A stretch of 64,000 nt of DNA from Eulemur rufifrons (Eukaryota > Chordata > Mammalia > Primates > Lemuridae), in the NCBI RefSeq assembly GCF_041146395.1, contig NW_027182923.1:275001-339000 (forward strand). Reading direction: 5' to 3'. Made by a program: the position numbers and the translations under genes. Within the stretch, counting starts at the first letter, position 1; the number at the start of each line of letters is the position of its first letter. The notes under the pieces are model-generated. The model was not told the DNA's origin and ran no database searches. It was given only the letters and a program-made list of their open reading frames with translations. Below, piece by piece: positions 59,803 to 64,000 of the stretch.

Positions 59803-60010
59803 AAATCTAATTCTCAGACTTCTTGCTATCTCAGAGTTTTAAAAGCCTACAATTCTCCAAAGCCATGCGTGAAAGCTGGCTCTGCCACAGTGTCCTGCAT
59901 GAAACCCAGGAGCCCATACTCTGTGTACAATAGAGTGGGTTCCCGGGGACAATCACAGCCCCCTAACTCCCCCTGCTAGTGCTGACAGGGCCCATGCCCT
60001 AAGCAAAAAC
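59803..60010 (-). repeat. Anchor A (inverted)
   Basis: TTCTCAGACTTCTTGCTATC, AAGCCATGCGTGAAAGCTGG, GTGTCCTGCATGAAACCCAGG, GTGCTGACAGGGCCCATGCC. Likely mirror of 48,993-49,204 by position, although the sequence is nearer subtype 1 (GAAAGC-GGCTCTGCCACAGTG). Confidence 0.84.
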
Positions 60011-60817
60011 CCTGCACCTCACCCATAACCCTAACCCTGAACATAACACCTAACCCTGATGTTATTGTTCACCTTAACACGTAAACCTCACTGTAACCCT
60101 AACTTTAACCCCTATCCTAATGTTATTGCATAACACTTACCCTAAGAACAAACCCTATCCCTTAATTCTAAGCCTAACTCCTAGCATAACCGTAACACCT
60201 AATCCCTAACCTTAATTCTAAACTGCTAAACATTACCTTCACCCTACAAACAACCCTAACACTAACCCTAACTCTAACCGCTAACCCTAACCCTAACCAT
60301 TACCCTGATCATAATCCTAACAATTAAACCTAACCCTAATTCTTAACCCTAACACGAACCATTACCATAATGCCTAGACCTAACCCTAACTGTAACCCTA
60401 ACCCCTAACCCTAACCCTAACCGCTAATGCTAACCCTAACCCCGAACCCTAAACCTAACCCTAACCCTATCCCTTAAACCTATTACTATCCCTAAACCAT
60501 TACCCTAATCGCAACTGTTAACCCTCACTCTCACCCTTAACTTGGACCGAAACCCTAACCCTTAACCCTAACCTTAACCCTTACTGCTAATCTTAAGCCT
60601 TCACCCTTTACCTTAATCCTATCTTGTAAGCCTAACCCTAACGCTGACCCCTAACCCACCTGAACATTAACCCTAAACCTAAATCTAACGCTAGCCCTTT
60701 ACAAAAACCTAACACCTAAGCCCTGACACACTAATCCTAACTTCTAATTCCTAACCACTAAACTTCACTCAAACCCAAACCTCTAACCCCAAACACATAA
60801 CCCTAACCATAACCCTA

Positions 60818-61011
60818 ATTCTCACACTTCCTTTGTTCTCAGAGTTGACCAAGCCTACAATAGAGCCATGCCACGAGTGAGAAGAGGCTCTGCCTGAGTC
60901 CTGCATGTAGGTCTGGGCCCAAGGCCCAAGTACGATGGTGTGGTGTTGAGGCGACCCAGTCTGCACCCTTCCCACCATAGATTAAACAGAGCATGTGCCC
61001 TTAAACTAACC
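60818..61011 (-). repeat. Anchor B (inverted)
   Basis: ATTCTCACACTTCCTTTGTTC, GTGAGAAGAGGCTCTGCCTG, GGTCTGGGCCCAAGGCCC, AGATTAAACAGAGCATGTGCC. Mirror of 48,147-48,342. Confidence 0.85.
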
Positions 61012-61511
61012 ACTAAATCTAAGCCCTAACACTAAACCTAAATCCTAACCCTAAACCTCGGCCCTTATCCTAACGCCCAACAGTAACACTAAACACTCGC
61101 CCTAAACTTAACCCGTAACCCGAACCCCTAAATGTAACCCTAACCATGAACCCTAAACCTAACCCTAACCTCTAGCCATAACCATAACACTTAACTCTAA
61201 ACCTAAATGTTACACGAAGCCTTATTCCTAACCCTAAGCCCAACCCTAACCCTTAATCTTGAAACTTACCATTAACCCTCACACTAACCCTTAACCCTAA
61301 CCCTAATCCTAATCTTTAACCATAAAGCTAACACTGAAGCCAAACCCTGTGCCAAACGATAAAACCAAACCTTAACCCTAACCCTGAAACTTAACCGTAA
61401 ACGTAACTGTAACTGTTAAAAATAACACAAACATTTAACCCTAACCCCTAACCCTAAGAGCCCACCCTAACACTAATCTTCCTCGATAAACATTACCATA
61501 ATCCTACCCCT

Positions 61512-61724
61512 AAATCTAATTGTCAGACTTCTTGCTTTCTCAGAGTTTAGAAAGCCTAAAATCCTCCCATGCCATGAGTAAAAGGGGGCTCTACCACTGT
61601 GTCCTGCATGAAACCCAGGAGCCCATATCCAGCGTACGATAGAGTGGGTTCCCGGGGACAATCCCATCCCCCTAACCCCAGCCCCCCGCCCAGTGCAGAC
61701 AGGGCCTGTACACTAAGTATAAAC
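61512..61724 (-). repeat. Anchor A subtype 2 (inverted)
   Basis: ATTGTCAGACTTCTTGCTTTC, CATGAGTAAAAGGGGGCTC, CCAGCGTACGATAGAGTGGG, CCCGCCCAGTGCAGACAGGG. It matches subtype 2 (43,352 and 47,442) and sits beside a subtype 1 copy ~525 bp away, so the pair is preserved in inverted form. Confidence 0.88.
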
Positions 61725-62042
61725 ACTACCCCTAACAGATAACCCTCACCCTGAATATAGCACCTGACCCTGATCCTATTGCTCACCTTAAAACATAAAC
61801 CTCCCCGTAACCCTAACTTATCCCCTTATCTTAACCTTAATGCATAAAACCCTGAGAAGAAGCCCTATCCCATAATTCTAATCCTAACCCCTAGCCATAA
61901 CCGTAACACCTCATCCCTAATTCTAAAATGCCAACCCTAACCTTCACCCTGCCAACAACCTTAACCCTAACCCTAACCCCTAACCCTAAGCCCTCACCCT
62001 ATCGCTAATCTTCATCCCTAAACCGTACCGTAATCCTAACCC

Positions 62043-62248
62043 TAAATCTAATTCTCAGACTTGCTTTCTCAGAGTTTTGAAAGCCTACAATCCTACTAAG
62101 CCATGCATGAAAGCCCGCTCTGCCACAGTGTCCTGCATGAAACCCAGAGGCCCATACACTGCGTACGATAGAGTGGGTTCCCAGCGACCATCACAGACCC
62201 CTAACTTCGCCTCCTAGTGCATACAGGGCCCGTGCCCTAAGCATAAAA
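62043..62248 (-). repeat. Anchor A subtype 1 (inverted)
   Basis: CAATCCTACTAAGCCATGCAT, GAAAGCCCGCTCTGCC, CACTGCGTACGATAGAGTGG, CTCCTAGTGCATACAGGGCC: the reverse-complement forms of the subtype 1 features at 42,830 and 46,917. Confidence 0.88.
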
Positions 62249-63067
62249 CCTACCCCACACCCATAACCCTAACCCAGAACATAACACCTAACCCTGATCC
62301 TACTGCTCACCTTAACACGTAAACCTCACCCTAACCCTAACTTAACCCCTTATCTTAACGATAATGCATGACACCCTGAGAACAAGCCGTATACCGTAAT
62401 TCTAACCCTAACTCCTAGCCATAACCATAACACCTAATCCCTAATTCTGAAACGCCAACCCTAACCTTAACCCTACCAACAACACTAACACTAACCCTAA
62501 AACCCTTACCCTAACCCTACGCCTAAAAATAACCCTAACCATTGATCCTTAGTCATAACCCCTAAAGTTTAACCCTAACACTTAACGCTAATCCCAATCC
62601 TAACCATTAAACATAACCCTACTTAACCCTAACCCTAACCTATACGCTAATGCCTAGAGATCTAACCCCAACACTGACCTACAGTTAACACTAACCCTAA
62701 CCCCTAATCCTAACCTTAAACCTGAACCATAAACCTAACCCTTAACCCTAACCCTATTCCTAACCCCCTAACCCTAACCCTAACTGTTAAGCCTCACCCT
62801 AACACTTAACCCTGACTCTAACCCTAAACCTTAACCCTAACCCTGAACCCTAACCCTAAGCCTAACCCTTAACCCTAACCCTATCCCTTAACCCTAACCC
62901 CTAACCCTAACGCTAACCCCAACCCTAAACCTAACCCTGGCCCCCAACCCAGACTTAACACCTAACCCCTAACACTAACTCTAAACCTAACCACTAATCC
63001 CTAGCACCTGACCCTGACTCGAAACCTAACCCCTAACTCGAAACCCCTAACCCCAAACCTAACCCTA

Positions 63068-63259
63068 ATTCTCACACTACTTCCATTCCCAGAGTGAAGC
63101 AAGCCTACAATACAGCCATGCCATGTGTGAGATGAGGCTCTGCCTGAGTCCTGCATGTAGGTTTTGTCCCAAGGCCCAGGGAATGATGTTGTGCTTTTGT
63201 GGTGACTCCGACCACACCCCTCTCACCGTAGATTAACCAGGTCCTGTGCCCTTAAACAG
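63068..63259 (-). repeat. Anchor B (inverted)
   Basis: TTCTCACACTACTTCCATTCC, CATGTGTGAGATGAGGCTC, CAAGGCCCAGGGAATGATG, TTGTGCTTTTGTGG. It carries the same unusual variants (AATGATGTTGTGCTTT) as the complement of 45,916-46,112, supporting the mirror pairing. Confidence 0.88.
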
Positions 63260-63771
63260 ACCGCTAAATCTAAGCCCTACCACCAACCCTAACCTCTGAC
63301 CCTGAACCTAAGCCCCGAGCCTAAAGCCCAACACTAACTCTAAACACTTACCCGAAACCTAATCCCTAACCCTAATGCTAACCCCTAAACGTAACTCTAA
63401 CCACGAACAGTAAACCTAACCCTAACCTCTAACACAAACCCTAACACATAACTCTAACCCTAAAACTAACCCTAACCCTTAACCCTAAACCTAAACCCTA
63501 ACCCTAACCCTTAACCTTAATCTTAACCGTTAACTCTCATGCTAACCTTTAATCCTAACCCTAATCCTAATCTTCAACCCTAAACCGAACACAACCCTAA
63601 CCCTGTACCAAACCCTGACCCCTCATCTTAACCCTATCCGCAAACCTCAAACCCAAAACGAACTGTAACCGTTAAACCTAACAGTAACCTTAAACCGTAA
63701 CCCTAATCTGTAACCCTATCCCCTCACCATAACACTACACTTCATCCTGAACCCTAACCATAATCCTAACC

Positions 63772-63987
63772 CTAAATCTAATTCTCAGAATTCTTGCTTT
63801 CTTAGAGTTTAGAAAGCCTGCAATCCTCCCGTGCCATGTGTGAAAGGAGGCTCTACCACTGTGTCCTGCATGAAATCCACGGGCCCATACCCAGAGTCCG
63901 ATACAGTGGGTTCCCGGTGACAATCCCAGCCCCCTAACCTCCCCCCAGCCTAATGCCGACAGGGCCCGTGCGCTAAGCATAAATGAT
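63772..63987 (-). repeat. Anchor A, 1.87-kb-unit type (inverted), at window end
   Basis: TTCTTGCTTTCTTAGAGTTT, CCATGTGTGAAAGGAGGC, GTGTCCTGCATGAAATCCACG, CCTAATGCCGACAGGGCCCG, then TGATACCTTTAACAGAT. The tail is the same phase with which the window begins (position 1 onward). A 1.87 kb-type unit therefore probably continues beyond 64,000. Confidence 0.88.
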
Positions 63988-64000
63988 ACCTTTAACAGAT

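Larger units (their letters stand above)
56016..64000 (-). repeat. Degenerate CCCTAA array with inverted A and B anchors
   Basis: All spacers between the anchors listed below are variant CCCTAA (for example 56,166-56,680, 56,891-58,053, 58,959-59,802, 60,011-60,817, 62,249-63,067, 63,260-63,771). Anchor coordinates pair with those of 45.2-50.2 kb with sums near 109,010-109,190. This is therefore the mirror arm of that stretch. Confidence 0.9.

Noticed and set aside
1..64000. Assembly artefact as the cause of the inversions
   Set aside because: I cannot exclude it, but the mirror arms have diverged by many substitutions and whole-block indels. An artificial reverse-complement join of the same reads would be near identical. 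Long reads over 36.9 and 56.0 kb would decide.
1..64000. tRNA or rRNA genes
   Set aside because: No cloverleaf-type sequence with A and B box words, and no rRNA core motif, was noticed in either strand.

Overview
This 64 kb window looks like gene-free eukaryotic heterochromatin, most likely subtelomeric or interstitial. Nearly all of it outside the centre is built from degenerate CCCTAA/TTAGGG-type telomere motifs (5-8 bp variants such as CCTAA, CCCTAA, CCCCTAA and CCCTTAA). This motif is used by vertebrates and many other metazoans, and also by some fungi and protists. I cannot name the species. I see no protein-coding gene, tRNA, rRNA, CRISPR array or recognisable transposon; the short open frames are by-products of the repeats.

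Layout. (1) 1-23,642: twelve head-to-tail units of 1.86-1.89 kb plus one truncated unit. Each is mostly degenerate CCCTAA with one ~200 bp GC-rich module ('anchor A') read on the minus strand. (2) 23,643-24,240: a transition block with two aberrant anchors. (3) 24,241-about 36,925: a satellite of ~95 bp monomers on the plus strand, much of it ordered as an a-b-c trimer of ~285 bp, with a larger segment repeated at 2.2, 2.7 and 2.95 kb spacing. (4) About 36,926-41,700: the same satellite inverted and shorter. (5) 41,701-42,318: the transition block inverted. (6) 42,319-about 56,015: degenerate TTAGGG with A and B anchors on the plus strand, including one inverted 1.8 kb unit (about 43.4-45.2 kb). 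(7) About 56,016-64,000: a second inversion back to CCCTAA, with anchors mirrored from region 6. The window ends in the same sequence phase in which it begins.

The sequence therefore holds two nested, imperfect palindromes, with hinges near 36.93 and 56.02 kb, whose arms have expanded unequally. The most interesting points are these: the 95 bp satellite monomer resembles the 3' part of the anchor modules, so the satellite and the telomere-like array may share an origin; the mirror arms differ by whole higher-order repeat blocks; and one anchor has been replaced by a perfect telomere-hexamer run at 49.9 kb. All homology statements come from reading by eye. Percent identities and species assignment would need alignment and database search.
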